From Latrodectus hesperus (taxonomy: Eukaryota > Arthropoda > Arachnida > Araneae > Theridiidae): a DNA stretch of 64,000 nt. Positions 1 to 12,710 of the stretch are shown in pieces; position 1 is the first letter of the stretch, and the number at the start of each line of letters is the position of its first letter. The stretch spans positions 25,006,707 through 25,070,706 of the forward strand of contig CM075857.1 in assembly GCA_037975125.1 (NCBI GenBank), read 5' to 3'. Position numbers and translations under genes: made by a program. Under the pieces are notes generated by a model. That model did not search any database. It was not told where the DNA came from and saw only the letters and a program-made list of their open reading frames with translations.

Positions 1-435
1 TATCCCCCCTGGTTGACAGTAACATCAAACCAGGTCCATGAGCTCGAACACTTTCAAACAATGGAGCACAGCCTCATGGATCGAGAATAACTGGCCTTTA
101 TTAAAACCGATGCAGGCCAAAATGTGGATATAACAGTTTGAGTCACATTGGATTTTGTGGACACAGGAGATAAAATTTGTTGCCTATTACATGACATTGT
201 ACACGAAATGTCCACTTCGAAATCTCACGAGAGTTGTCTGATCACCATCCCCAATCAGAACAGCACCAAGCGATTTTCGGCATACCATTCAGGCACGGGG
301 TCTCTCCTCCAAGAAGAACAGATATCTTGCCTGAGCTGGGTGGTAGATCTCTGAAAAAGTAAGGCAGCCACCATGAGCAGAATCCTTACGGCTGCCCTCT
401 TGGGTCAGACCATCAGCAATTTACTGAAAACTTGA
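1..435 (+). pseudogene. Interrupted reading frame of unknown identity, cut by the window edge
   Basis: Frame 1 can be read from base 1 to a stop at 433-435 with only three internal stops (TAA 88-90, TGA 139-141, TGA 352-354). The longest open stretch is 142-351 and contains segments such as CCLLHDIVHEMSTSKSHESC. Three AATAAA hexamers follow closely (435-440, 439-444, 450-455), as at a gene or processed-copy 3' end. Base composition is less AT-rich than the DNA that follows. I do not recognise the protein family. A decayed copy of a host or transposon 3' exon is the simplest reading; a chance open frame is the alternative. The 5' part lies outside the window. Confidence 0.35.
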
Positions 436-2070
<1,635 letters not shown>

Positions 2071-2183
2071 CTACAGCACCACAAAAATCTTTCTTAGAAC
2101 TTTTCATTCAAATATTACAATTTAATTTGACTGAGTCTTAGTCAGAGTCTAGGTTTTGCATCCATAAGTGAGAACAGGTCTTA

Positions 2184-2288
<105 letters not shown>

Positions 2289-2522
2289 GTTTGAGTATGG
2301 GAAATCAAACCAATGAACCGGAAATCAGTGCGCAAATTATTTGGTGGTCAATTAGGCATATATTTATATTCTCAGTGGGCAATACATAATTGCATTTTAT
2401 AATTATGAAACTATTTTATAAAATAGGAGTTAAAACCGCATAATATTAATAATTTTTACAACAAATTATTATGATTAATTATATTTTTTTACAATGTAAT
2501 TGATGATTTTATGAATAAGCCT

Positions 2523-2735
2523 GGGCCGTGGTAGCCTAGTGATTAGGGCATCGACCTTCTTTCCGGATAAGGGGGGGGTCGATTCCCAACGCCGCCAAGA
2601 CTTGCCGAGTAAACGCGATATATGTCCTCATTAAATGTGTGAATTCGAGAGTCCTTTAGTCGGTCGTTGAGCAGTCATCATGGGTGTAATGGTCTGGAGG
2701 AAAATTTCCAACCCCTTAAGTCAATCTCAAAATTT
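2523..2735 (+). mobile_element. tRNA-headed SINE, family S1, damaged copy
   Basis: Begins with a pol III box-A-like CGTGGTAGCCTAGTGATTAG, then a box-B-like GGTCGATTCCCAACG interrupted by a run of G. The body (CGAGAGTCCTTTAGTCGGTCG, then GGGTGTAATGGTCTGGAGG) is shared with copies at 6766, 38717 and 48281. It ends near a (TA)n array, and the conserved 3' tail of the family is missing. Confidence 0.8.
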
Positions 2736-2747
2736 TCTTTCTCATAT

Positions 2748-2751
<4 letters not shown>

Positions 2752-2813
<62 letters not shown>
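2752..2813. repeat. (TA)n microsatellite, about 62 bp
   Basis: Pure TA run directly downstream of the S1 SINE body, probably expanded from its A/T-rich tail. Confidence 0.97.
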
Positions 2814-2816
<3 letters not shown>

Positions 2817-3309
2817 GAAACTTTGATATATAATGAAAGAAACGCTTATATACTCTTATATTTCAATTATTACTTCGAAAAGGCTTTTTTCACAACATTA
2901 TATTTGTGAAATCATTGAATTAAAAACGTTATTATGTTTTTAATTTTATTTTATTTTAAAAAATGACTTGTAGATAGTTCTTCTGTTATTTTTCGGGCCC
3001 AAGAGCAAATTCGACTGAATCAAATGGCTTAACCTCGACTCCGAACCACACCAGGATTCGCGTGGCCCTGTGGTGGAATTCTTGAGTGGTCTCTTCGAGG
3101 GAAAAGGTTCCAGATTCGATACTGGCTTCTGCTGAACAATGATAGCTGGATTTTGTTTTGTAATCTGAATGTACTTTTGTTGAAAAGTATGCTTCTGCTT
3201 TTTAAAGTGGGAATATGGCCCTGTGTCTATGAAAAACTTTACTGGAGAAGACATTAAATAATCATAGATATTAAAAAAAAGAAGGCCAACAGCAAATTTC
3301 AATTTTTGG

Positions 3310-3415
3310 ACTGCCCACAATATAATCCAAAGGTGATCTTACCCTAGCTGATTTCGAACCCAATAGCCATTAAACTGAAGGCCAAAGGATAACTGCTCTG
3401 CTAAAAATCTCGTCG
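3310..3415 (-). mobile_element. Possible tRNA-derived SINE head
   Basis: Read on the minus strand it has a box-A-like TAGCAGAGCAGTTATCC and, about 35 bases on, a box-B-like GGGTTCGAAATCAGC. No second copy that I can align and no TSD. A neighbouring tRNA-like patch (GGTTCCAGATTCGATACTGG, about 3104) may be a further degenerate head. Confidence 0.4.
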
Positions 3416-3794
3416 GAAAATTATGGAAGTGAACGTAAAAGGTACTAAACGATTGCTTTTCATTTTTTATTTATTTTGTTCCACATTATATATTATATCT
3501 GCTTCACGACCCATAGATCCATCATAACTCAAACTAAAAAATATTTTGTATCCTCAAATTAGGGGATAAATATATATTTTAGATGTAACATTTTTCATTT
3601 AATGTGTTTCAAAACATTGAATCTGCAATTTATTTGAACTGTATTCAAAATTATCAACATTTACGACAAAAATTACATTTATTGAATGAAAACAGACCGA
3701 TATTAATTAAATTTTTAAAAAATGAAATAAAAATTACTGTAAAATATTCCTTATATTCTTAAATTATGGATATGAAGAAACTCCAAAATTGAGA

Positions 3795-4270
3795 AAATTT
3801 AACCAATAAATTCTATTAAGTCAGTAAGTTTTATCGTAAATTTATTTAGTGGCATCTGCATTAAAAAAATAAAATTCTAAAACCATCTTTTTAATGAATG
3901 TTAGGGGGAATTTTTCTGTTAAAAGAAATATAACTAATATATAAATGCAAACTTTTTTTAAAATTTATACAACTACACTCGCATTAAATTAAAAAATTAA
4001 TAAAATATCTTGTTTTTAAATATTTTAGGGAAAGGAACTTAATGAGTTTAACCAATAAAATCTATTAAACTAATTAATTTTATAATTGCCTGTGTACTTA
4101 GTAATTAAAAAAATGAAATTAAATTAATTATCAAGTATTCATCTTTTTTAAATCTTTTCGTTGAAAAGGAAACTTAAACAATAAACCTTTATTACAGCAA
4201 TCAATTTTATTTGCAATTAGTTTAATTGTATCAGTCAATTGAAATTAAAAATAAAAAAAATGAAGATAAT
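3795..4270. repeat. Three degenerate copies of an AT-rich unit
   Basis: AACCAATAAATTCTATTAA (about 3799), AACCAATAAAATCTATTAA (about 4049) and a weaker AACAATAAACCTTTATTA (about 4168) are each followed by similar AT-rich text containing TAATTTTAT and AAAAAATGAAATT. Spacing is uneven. The signal is weak because the whole stretch is AT-rich. Confidence 0.35.
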
Positions 4271-4489
4271 TTTAAAATTTAATTTTTTAATTTCTAAATC
4301 ACTGCATAAAGGTAGGTGAAAATTTTTTGTAAATGGTTTCTTGGATTAATGAATATGGTTGAAACAGCACAGGGAGTGTGCACTGCAATTCGCTCTCATA
4401 AATTTCCAATACGAAGACAATCAACAGGAGAAAGAATTTCACTCGGTTGAAAATTACGGCTTCTTGTAGAGCCTCGCGCAAAAGCGGCG

Positions 4490-4735
4490 CTGATCACTGG
4501 GAGAGCGAGAGGTGTTGGGTTAGGTCTGTGTGTGTGGAACATACATCAAAATCCTTCGAAACACAATGCAACGATCGCCACCGAATTGCGCTTTAAACGG
4601 GGCGTTGCCACCGAGAATGAGACAGTTTGCTGACAGGGTCCGCCCAGTTGCCACCGACGCACATTTATATGAGTTAATAATGAAAAAAAAAAGAAGAAGA
4701 AAGAGCACTAAAGAGAAATGAGGTGAAAATTATCA
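4490..4735. other. GC-richer island without a recognised gene
   Basis: Clearly richer in G and C than its flanks, with open frames of only 60-63 codons on both strands and no family resemblance. It could be an exon, a conserved non-coding element or an old repeat; the sequence alone does not decide. Confidence 0.4.
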
Positions 4736-5530
4736 AGTCTGCGCTATTTTCCTTATTTTTCAGTTTGAAAATGAACAGTGGAAAGGAGTGGGGGGGGAAA
4801 TAAGCAGCTGTTTTGTTAACTGGCTTCTGAAAAAAAAGAATTTTTTTTTTCTTTCGATATTTTTCTGAACAACGCCGTCACTGTTGGAAAGATTGAAATG
4901 TTTAGAATGGCAGATTTATTGTGTCTGGTACTTAAGAGTTTTCTATTGCTTTTCATCAGCGAGGATATTGCAAAACGGTTAGCACGGAAGGTGGAAAAAT
5001 GACTGTTAGTTTAGCTGATAAAAAAAGTTATTTCGTTCAAACGGAAACTATTAAATAAAATTAATTCTTATGGTTTACGCAATAAGCAGTTCATTGCCGT
5101 TAAATTAAATGTTGCTCTTGTGTCTTGCGAAATTAAAGGAGTATTCAAGGAAAACTGTTAATTATTTATAAACATAAAATGTTCATTTATTAATCAGATA
5201 TTTATGATGTATCTAAGTTCGTTATTAAGTAAAACTAATATGCACAAGTATCAAATATATTTAAAAACACAAGTAAAACTTGTACATTCAAGTATTTTTC
5301 ATTTATGCATAGGTGTTATGCATAGGTTAAATAAATTTTAAATATTAAAATTTACAAAAATTATATCTTGATTTAAATTTTTTTCTTTTTAATTTCCTAT
5401 TAATTATTCGAAGGAAAATTATTTGGCACAATTAGTAATATATTGATATATTTTTAATTTTTGGTTTTCTTTTTCATTTGCGCATTCTCAGAAATTTAAA
5501 GTTAATTGCATAATTTGATATATATGAGCA
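4736..5530. other. AT-rich DNA, nothing recognised
   Basis: Homopolymer A and T runs and no credible open frame. No left inverted repeat for the Tc1 fragment that follows was found here. Confidence 0.5.
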
Positions 5531-6156
5531 AAGGAACACATTAATTGGACAGATTATAAGTGGTCACAAGTCATATGGAGTGATGAAACTAAGCTATCGT
5601 TATTCGGTAGTGATGGGCGAAAATATGTAAGACGTGGAATAGGAGAAGACCTACATCCTGACTGCATTCGAGCAACTGTGAAGAACCCAGTTAGTGTTAT
5701 GATTTGGTCATACATGTCAGCAGATGGTATTGGTCGCCTTCGATGTCATCTGATGGGACACTGAATGCCAGAAAATACATTGACACTATTCTAGAACCAA
5801 AACTTCTACCTTCCATCAGAGATCTCTTTCCCAACAATGCTTCGTTTATTTTTCAGCAGGATTCTGCTCCTTGCCACACGGCCAAAATATCGAAAGAGTG
5901 GTTTCGTACAAAGAGCATTAAATTGTTGTCATGGCCAGGAAACAGTCCTGACCTCAATCCTATCGAAAATTTGTGGCACCGTTTGAAAACTCTTGTCCAA
6001 ATGAGGTGCCCATCAAATAAAAGGGAACTAATTGAGGCTATAATTGTTTCCTGGCATCATGTAATAACGAAAGAAGAGCTTAAAACTCTTGTCAGCTCAA
6101 TGAAACGTCGATGTGAAGCTGTAATCAAAAATAAAGGGTACTCTACTAAGTACTGA
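5531..6156 (+). pseudogene. Tc1-family transposase, C-terminal two-thirds, frameshifted
   Basis: The transposase of this family cuts and joins element ends through a DDE catalytic triad. The first frame (from 5531) reads HINWTDYKWSQVIWSDETK, placing the first Asp in SDE. A frameshift near 5735-5760 moves the reading frame. The second frame runs to a stop at 6154-6156 and contains FQQDSAPCHTA (second Asp) and SPDLNPIENLW. Thirty-four residues separate Asp from the final Glu, giving the DD34E spacing of Tc1. All three catalytic residues survive, but the N-terminal helix-turn-helix region is gone. The remaining protein end (KGYSTKY) looks like a natural family terminus. Inactive by truncation and frameshift. 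Confidence 0.9.
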
Positions 6157-6386
6157 TAACTCACTGCAATCATCACTATCTAATGTATATCGATAACTAT
6201 TATCGTTTAACTTTTTTGTATTGCAAATAATTGAATTTTGTGTTTTGTATTGAATTCAGTAATAAATTCTCTTTAAAATGATATATACAAGTTTGCATTT
6301 TGTGAAACGTAACGCTTTCTATAAGCATACAAAGTTCAAAAACATAAAAATTTCTAAAAGTGTCCACAATTTTGGCCACCTCTGTG
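5531..6386 (+). mobile_element. 5'-truncated Tc1-like DNA transposon
   Basis: Holds the catalytic half of a Tc1 transposase and a right end. The right end runs through TGTCCACAATTTTGGCCACC (6361-6380) to 6386 and is followed by TA at 6387-6388, the usual Tc1 target site. No matching left inverted repeat is seen upstream, and the N-terminal DNA-binding part of the transposase is missing. The element is therefore a left-truncated relic that cannot move by itself. Confidence 0.85.
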
Positions 6387-6765
6387 TATATATATATTGC
6401 TACAAAAATTAATTGGCGTGCGCAATTCTTAAATATCTTTAGAAATATCTGACTTAAGCGAAATTTTTTTTAAGTGTTAAATAATTTTCGTTGTTTCGCC
6501 GATAAAGATATATACAGAATTTATCAGTATAATTTGCTTGAAAATCTAGAAAAGATCACATTTAAAAAATTAATGAGCCTTATATTTGCATTTAAATTAT
6601 TTTGTGTTTAGCCTTATTTTTAGTAGAAAAGTAGTTTCAACTTTAAATAACTAAATTTGATCAATTTCATATAACAAATCATGTTTATTAAAATATATCT
6701 TGTGAAATTATGCGCAATCATTCACAATAAAGCATTTTACTATATGGTTTTTGTACAAACGTGTT

Positions 6766-7140
6766 TGGCCGTGGTAGCCTAGTGGTTAGGGCATCGGCCT
6801 TCCGTTCGGAAAAGCTGGGTTCGATTCTCGTTGCCACCAAAGAGCCACCGAGTACATGCGATAAACTTGCTTGCTCAAACTGTGAAATCGAAAGTCCTGT
6901 GATCGGTCGTTGGGCAGTTACCATGGGTGTAATGGTCTGGAGAAAATTTCCACCAGATCTAAGTCAAAATTGAGAGAATGGATGGCTCTGGTAGTGCCAT
7001 CTATCGGAGGAAACTTAGAACAATGACGTATTTTTACCTTCGTTGTGCTCTGGTTGAAACGAAAGACGCAACTTTCTGATTTCATTTCACATAGCTGTCA
7101 GCTAGTGAGCTTGGCTAATCTAAGTGTCATAAACAACAAC
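6766..7140 (+). mobile_element. tRNA-headed SINE, family S1, best full-length copy
   Basis: Box-A-like GTGGTAGCCTAGTGGTTAG and box-B-like GGGTTCGATTCTCGTTG lie in the first 75 bases, followed by the shared body (GATCGGTCGTTGGGCAG, GGGTGTAATGGTCTGGAG). The 3' module contains ACCTTCGTTGTGCTCTGG and GAGCTTGGCTAATC and ends CATAAACAACAAC. The same 3' module occurs at 38717-38810 (minus), 41935-42060 (minus) and 54645-54780 (plus). It has no coding capacity; a LINE would have to mobilise it. Confidence 0.85.
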
Positions 7141-8399
7141 ATATAAAAACATTTATTTGATATAAAGATTTTAGCAATATAAACTTGACCATAAACTTAA
7201 TGGTTAACAGTTGAAGTCTGTTGTGAGCATTGAGCATCTACCGTAGAAGGACTTACTATAGAATTTTTGAGGTTGTTTCTCAGATACTAGGCCATGTTTC
7301 CGTGTAGCGAAGGAGAAAACCCCCAAAAAACATTCAATTATGCATCCCAACAGAAAAACAAATAAAAATAGCAAAGTCATCTTCCGTTATTCAACTGTTA
7401 ATGGATTCCAAATAGTGTTTTGAATTTATTTATGTAAATAATAAATCTAGCTAAAAATAGTAAAGATAATTATTTTTACAGATCACAATTTTTCTCCGAA
7501 AATTAGTCACACGTTTCTTTAGTTGAAGCCTCGGTCTCCAAAAGTAACCGGGCTTTAATTAATTGCACGTTGTTTATACATCATTTGAAAACCTATAAGC
7601 TATCTTACATGTTTTGCATTTATAATTAATTAGATAATTAACTAGTTATGCTTGTAAAACTCACAAATCTATGCAGTTAAATTTTAAATTCAACAACCCT
7701 ACTCGTTAATGCTGACAAATAAAAAAAATTTCACCTCTTTTTAAAAAAAAATTAGAACACTTAAGGGAATTATTGGGAAAAGAAAACTGTGAGCTTCATC
7801 GATCATTTCATAATCGATAATTCATTTCTTTTCCGATCACAATCGTTTCGGAAACCAATTATATTTTCGACTTCTCAGCTGAAGTAAGATTAAAAAACTT
7901 AAAGAACTGAGGAAAAAAATGCAGAGGGGTAAATAACCCAATCGATTGACCATATGATAAGGAATGAGTTTTAGAAAATTGAAATCTGGAATAGAGGGAG
8001 CTCGAATCCCATGTGCAATTTAACACTCATTGCAACGTCAAATGCAATTAAATTTCGATGAATCGTTCTCAAACATGAATCATTCTTTCTGCTGATTTTA
8101 TCTCTACTAATTCGTAACAATCAAGTTTTGAAGCTGAACTTTTTACCGAGCAGCTGCAAGGCTTAAAACAAAATAAATAAACTGTTTTATTATCAATGCT
8201 TATAAAAATGAATAATATAAATTTTTGAGAAAGAAAATTTGAATTTCTCAGTAATTTATTTTTAATTATACATATTTAATGTGTATAAGTTTAAACTGAA
8301 AAAATATCACGTGATTTGGAACCACACATTGCGGTTGAAAGATAGAATATATATGTCAGTGCAAACTAAAGCAAATAAATATTTTGGATGAGATTGTTG
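7141..8399. other. AT-rich DNA with faint repeat traces
   Basis: No credible open frame. Around 7295-7345 a patch (GGAGAAAACCCCC) resembles the S8 SINE body. At about 8005-8025 AGCTCGAATCCCATG resembles a box B, but no paired box A is convincing. The rest is featureless. Confidence 0.4.
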
Positions 8400-8700
8400 T
8401 CTATAAGAATTAAATACTTGCCCACGTGTTTATTCTATCAAACAGGTAGCATCGTCTTCCATACGTGAAGGTTACCGGCTTATCTTGATAAGCAATCGAC
8501 AACTCACGACAGAGGTTGTCATTAAACAAAACAATGCACCATGCCATCATCCTGTAATTTAAATCAGAATGGTTGGATGAAAATTTAGCTGACTTGCACA
8601 TGAGTTTGTGGCCATCATGGTCACCTGACTTCAATCCAGTTTAGAACATTTGGCGTATTGCAGAAATATTTTCGAGTTTCTGACCATTTTCCATCTATAG
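8400..8700 (+). pseudogene. Heavily decayed Tc1-like transposase relic
   Basis: Two short catalytic-region signatures survive in different frames: KQNNAPCHHPVI (8524-8559) and WPSWSPDFNPV followed by a stop and NIW (about 8609-8653). They correspond to the Asp-containing and Glu-containing motifs of Tc1 transposases. Here the second Asp codon reads AAC (Asn, 8530-8532) and the Glu position is TAG (8642-8644). The spacing is about 7 bases longer than DD34E. No terminal repeats found. Much older than the copies at 5531 and 60423. Confidence 0.55.
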
Positions 8701-8829
8701 TCTCTGTTGCCTGATTGGCTAGAATGACTGCTGGAGAACTTGCCGTCCATCTCAATTTAGATTAACATTTTGTTTTCTCTTTCTACATTTAGAATCATTT
8801 TATTTTCCCAGAAGGACCACTGAGGCTAG

Positions 8830-9200
8830 ATTAATTAGAGGATTTCTCGTTATTGGAAGATAGTGAGCTCGAATCCTGGTTCAAGCGAAGATCCGTCGTG
8901 TTCACTAAAGGCGGCAGTGACATGTTGCCTTTCAAGGTCATGGTCGGAACTCCCCTTCAAGGGGAGTGATTCCTCTGGAGGTGGTAGGTCAAGTATTGGA
9001 GGTCGTCTGTTCGATTCCTGTTCAACACTGGGCTAAGCATAGGGAAGAATGCTGAAGCGATAACGATTTTCCACCTTCGTGAAATGTGGAAGGTTTATCA
9101 AGTGTTGTGGATACCTATGACTTCCTATCGAATCGAAGGTCTTATCGAGTCCGTGACAAAATGAATCGTAATCGTCATCACAGCGAAAAAGGACAATGCT
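8830..9200. other. GC-richer segment with tRNA-like boxes, possible SINE
   Basis: Contains GAGCTCGAATCCTGG (about 8868) and GTCTGTTCGATTCCTG (about 9005), both like pol III box B, within moderately GC-rich DNA of SINE-like length. I cannot align it to another copy in the window. Confidence 0.3.
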
Positions 9201-9627
9201 GACTACTGAACAGAAATCTCTAATTTATTTGCACCCCAGTGCATCTACCACGCTGATAGTTGATGTGGAGCCATTAAACTAATACAGGGCTATTTTCTTA
9301 TTTTCATTCATTGAGTCTGGAGGTTGAAGTTCGTTACTCCAATTAGGTTTATTAGACTTGAAACAAGGGTGATTTGTTTCTAGTTTTCAATTCTCAAATC
9401 AAGATTTTACGCAAATATCCTGGGGGAGATTATGCTTTATATAATTAGCAGATTAATAGGTTTTGGTGGGGATTGAAATGTTGGTCTCTGGTTGAATTCC
9501 AATGTAGGCTAGTTTTTGCTTAGAAATTTTGACTACTGAGTTTATAGCTATTTTGAACTAAAAATAACTTTGATTTAAACCAATCGCAAAATTGTTTATA
9601 CCGTGACAGACACGATATTCTGAAAAA

Positions 9628-9778
9628 GATGTAAGCCCAATGGTTATCATGCTGGCTTTCGGTTCGACAGTTCATGGGTTTGATTCCCTCTTCGGAATTT
9701 GATATTTGTGGTTGTTTGGAATCCATTTTAAAATGAAAGTCTTGGCATGCAAAAATGGTTGTTTAGCGACAAATAAAT
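9628..9778 (+). mobile_element. tRNA-headed SINE, family S3, diverged
   Basis: Matches the S3 layout: GCCCAATGGTTATCATGCTGG, TTCGGTTCGACAGTTCATGG, box-B-like GGTTTGATTCCCTC, then TGGAATCCATTTT and GCAAAAATGGTTGTTTAGCG, with a CAAATAAA-type end. Compare the cleaner copy at 14894-15068. Confidence 0.7.
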
Positions 9779-9896
9779 CACACAATTTAGTAGTTCTGAT
9801 AGTTTCATGAAAAAGGTTTGTGGATCTTTAAAAATTGGCATATATGCTTATCAGTTGAGTGACTTGGTTATAGAGGAAATGTATGTGTGAGGAGAA

Positions 9897-9915
9897 TCTC
9901 TCTCTCTCTCTCTCT
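9897..9915. repeat. (TC)n microsatellite
   Basis: About nine TC dinucleotides just left of the LINE insertion at 9955. Confidence 0.9.
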
Positions 9916-9954
9916 ATCAGATACATACATAAACAAGACAAACCCAACAAAGTA

Positions 9955-10747
9955 CCTGGGGCTTGAGCAGCCACCAGGCGCGTCGGCAGGTGGTGGATCG
10001 CCGAATGTCCTATAGGAATGACAGGATAGCCTTGAATATAGAATCAGAGGCCGCGAACCAGCTCCCGTAAACCCTGGTGTTATGCGACCCGTGCCTAGGG
10101 CTAATTGGCACCGCGGTATTGGTGTCTTAACGGAGCCTCTAGTTGCCTGGCAAACTTCTAGAGTAATTTGCCTTGCCCAGTATCTCAGGCAATGCTGGGT
10201 GGACTTATATTACCTGAGCTTATTATTTGTTATCTTGTGGCTGAAAAGACACAAGAAATAACAAACCTTTCTGCATTTGCAGGTGAAGCCTCTGAAGTAG
10301 ACCTTGCTGAAAAAGACAAGGGAACTCAGAGGCAATCTTGTAAAGGGGCAGTAATGAATCTTTCACTTGAGGTAGAAATGACCTATAAACCATCTTCTGG
10401 TGAAAGTCAGGAAGCTATCCCTAGTATGACTGACTCTCTGACCAGATGGGACTGTTTCAGCAAGACCCTATCTGCTGGAAATGTCATACGCAAGAGGAAA
10501 CGGCAGAGCATATCATTCACGAATGCGAGGCTCTTGCCCTCCCTAGATTAACTTCTTTAGGCATCATCCATACTAGAGAGTTACACCTAGACTCCATTAA
10601 AGGGTTATCGGACTTTATTAATAAAGTGGGTGACCCGAGCAACTGGAACTAGGAAACATTGGGTTTGGAGTTAATGGTACAAAATGCTAATAAAAGCAGA
10701 GGTGCCCAATGACATACAAACCCAATTCTTAGAAGAAGAAGAAGGAG
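9955..10747 (+). mobile_element. Short LINE copy with TSD, probably internally deleted
   Basis: A 14-bp duplication, AACCCAACAAAGTA, lies at 9941-9954 and again at 10748-10761, so the 793 bases between are one insertion. The 3' end carries the last part of a LINE ORF2 and a (GAA)n tail (10730-10745). The left part (9955-10200) is GC-rich and is not the reverse-transcriptase text that simple 5' truncation would leave. The best reading is a 5' region joined to the extreme 3' region, as in short internally deleted elements. Retrotransposition used target-primed insertion, judging by the TSD and tail. Confidence 0.75.
10446..10652 (+). pseudogene. LINE ORF2 C-terminal zinc-knuckle fragment
   Basis: The frame contains CWKCHTQEETAEHIIHEC, a C-X2-C-X8-H-X4-C motif, followed by EALALPRLTSLG. 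This is the usual cysteine/histidine tail after the reverse transcriptase of several arthropod non-LTR clades. The stop at 10650-10652 is followed by about 80 bases of 3' UTR and the (GAA)n tail. An overlapping frame (10168-10551) starts in the 5' part and runs into this region out of phase. That fits a junction between two LINE segments rather than a real fusion protein. No reverse transcriptase motifs remain, so it is inactive. Confidence 0.75.
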
Positions 10748-10954
10748 AACCCAACAAAGTATAAAATTTTAAGAGATTATTCAAAAAAAATTTTTTTTAC
10801 ACTTAATAATAAGTATCAATACTCGTTTTGTTACAACAAATCAATACTCATTTTGTTACAAAGAATGAAAACTGCGCTATTTTTAGAAAAGAATAGCTCT
10901 GTTACCTACAAGAAGCTTCTTTTACTTTTGCTGTTCTCAAGCACTAGATCCGCA

Positions 10955-11110
10955 AGACTGGTCTGCCATTCCCAAAGGTATCAGTTCACGTGCAAGATGT
11001 TGCGGCCACAACACATTTTACGTGCCCCAGCCACCATAAGTGAACTTCACGCTTCTTCTGTTGGGTCGGGATTCGATCTCACTACCTTCTGATAATGACT
11101 ATCAGAAGGT
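10955..11110 (-). mobile_element. tRNA-headed SINE, family S5, partial
   Basis: On the minus strand the box-B-like GTGAGATCGAATCCCGACC is followed by text matching the S5 copy at 31660-31857: TTATGGTGGCTGGGGCACG, GTTGTGGCCGCAACATC and a GTGAACTGATACC end. The head is partly lost. Confidence 0.65.
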
Positions 11111-12610
11111 ATTAGTTAGGGCGTGCTGATTTGAAACATTTCTGTTAATTAAGAAATTATTTAATTTGAAGTTGGAACTGATATAGTCTGTTTTCTTATG
11201 CATTTATGATGAGCAGCATCTTGGAAAAGACGAAAATACGTTCGTTGTTAGAAAAAAATTAATTTTAAAAAATTTTTTTGAAATTAATTATTTTTAATTA
11301 AAATTTTTTTTAAAAAATTGTAGGGAAAAAAGGGTAATCTAATGATGTGCATATTTTTTCTGTATCTTCACCACACAAGATAACAATTTGAAAGAAAAGG
11401 GAAAAAGAAAAAAAAAAAAACTACAACGACTTCTTATATAAAGTGAGAGTTTCAGAATGGTGTGTGCATTTCAGTAAAAATAACTTTACAATGAGTTCAA
11501 ATCAGCATCAATTACTGTTTAAATTATTTATAAATGAGGTTATCAAAATTTCGTTATGAATCATGGCGTATGTTTTAAATTAGACAATGACCAACAATCC
11601 AATAAACATTTCATTCCATTCCATACTGTCTCTCTCTGTCTAACCTTCGGTAAAAAAAAATTCAGACGACAAATTTAATAAGCATTTTATTTAGATTTTC
11701 TTTTATACAATACAATGATAGCTATTTTTTCTTTGTTTTTTTTTTTTTTTTGGTCATTTTAATTAAGCAAAAAGGCAAATGAAATAAATCATGAGGGGGT
11801 GATTCTGATGTCACGTCATGGCCCACTTAAGTCCCACCATGGCCTCAAGAAAAAAATACCTCTGTCATGACCCCCCCTTCCATCAAAATTGGCTGCTCTC
11901 CAATTAGGAGGTCTTTTTTTCGAAGAAAAATAAATAAAAACCAAACACTCCTACTACAACCATAACTCAGGTATCCCCCTTTTTTGGCAGAAGAAAATTT
12001 AAATTCCAGCTTTTGCCACGCCCCAGATGGGCCCAGTTGTTTTTTATTTTTGTTCCCTTCTCTTGCATCCCACCCTGCCCTGTTTAAGGTATAAGAGCGG
12101 CTCACTTTTGCCCTGATAGTACAAATAGGGTTGCTTCACTATTTGCTCTGGGGGAAGGGGGATATTTTTAACTCCCAAATCTAAATTTCTTTTTATTTAC
12201 TACTGTTTTCTAATGTTTATTTTAATCAATGACGTCACTTTTATCAAAGACGTAAGCTGATAAATCATGGCATATAAATACGTTTTATATACCAATAAAA
12301 TACGGTCAAAAATACACTTTATGTAATTTATTTTTATTGGTTTTTGATATTTATTTAAATTCATTTTCAAACTTTTTCTTTTTTGTTATATATTTCTTGC
12401 AGGTTGCTAAATAATTTTTAATGTAGTATTCGCGTAAGTATGAATACTAAAACACCGATTATTAAAATCTCGTAGCCAGATTAGTTCTGGATCGTATATA
12501 CTTGAAATTTGAAGCGGATGCACGTCAGTGGAGAGAAAATCTGATAGAGCCGCATCTAAGTTCAACCACTTATTGTGAATTATATTTAACAAGATAAAAA
12601 AATTTAAAAT
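11111..12610. other. AT-rich DNA with one GC-richer patch
   Basis: Long A and T homopolymers (for example 11739-11750). A patch at 11800-12150 is richer in G and C (CATGACCCCCCCTTCC, GCCACGCCCCAGATGGG), with a minus-strand frame of 86 codons that I do not recognise and would not call a gene. Confidence 0.45.
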
Positions 12611-12710
12611 CAAACAAGTTTAGAAATGACGTCAAATGAGAAAATATCGTATGCATTTTAAAACACTCATTCGATATTTTCTCATTTGACATCTTTTTTA
12701 AATTTGTTTG
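12611..12710. repeat. Long imperfect hairpin, 39-base arms
   Basis: Arm 12611-12649 and arm 12672-12710 are reverse complements at 35 of 39 positions. The inner 22 bases of the stem have a single mismatch (GACGTCAAATGAG against CTCATTTGACATC). The loop is 22 bases. No obvious target duplication flanks it. It could be a tiny foldback element, the end of a decayed transposon, or a structured RNA. Confidence 0.85.

Noticed and set aside
2946..3320. A 124-codon minus-strand frame as a possible gene
   Set aside because: No recognisable domain, overlap with SINE-like text, and amino-acid composition as expected by chance; no splice or promoter evidence.
10168..10551. A 127-codon frame as an independent gene
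   Set aside because: It lies wholly inside a LINE insertion bounded by a TSD and ends out of phase within the ORF2 zinc-knuckle region, so it is at most a LINE ORF remnant.
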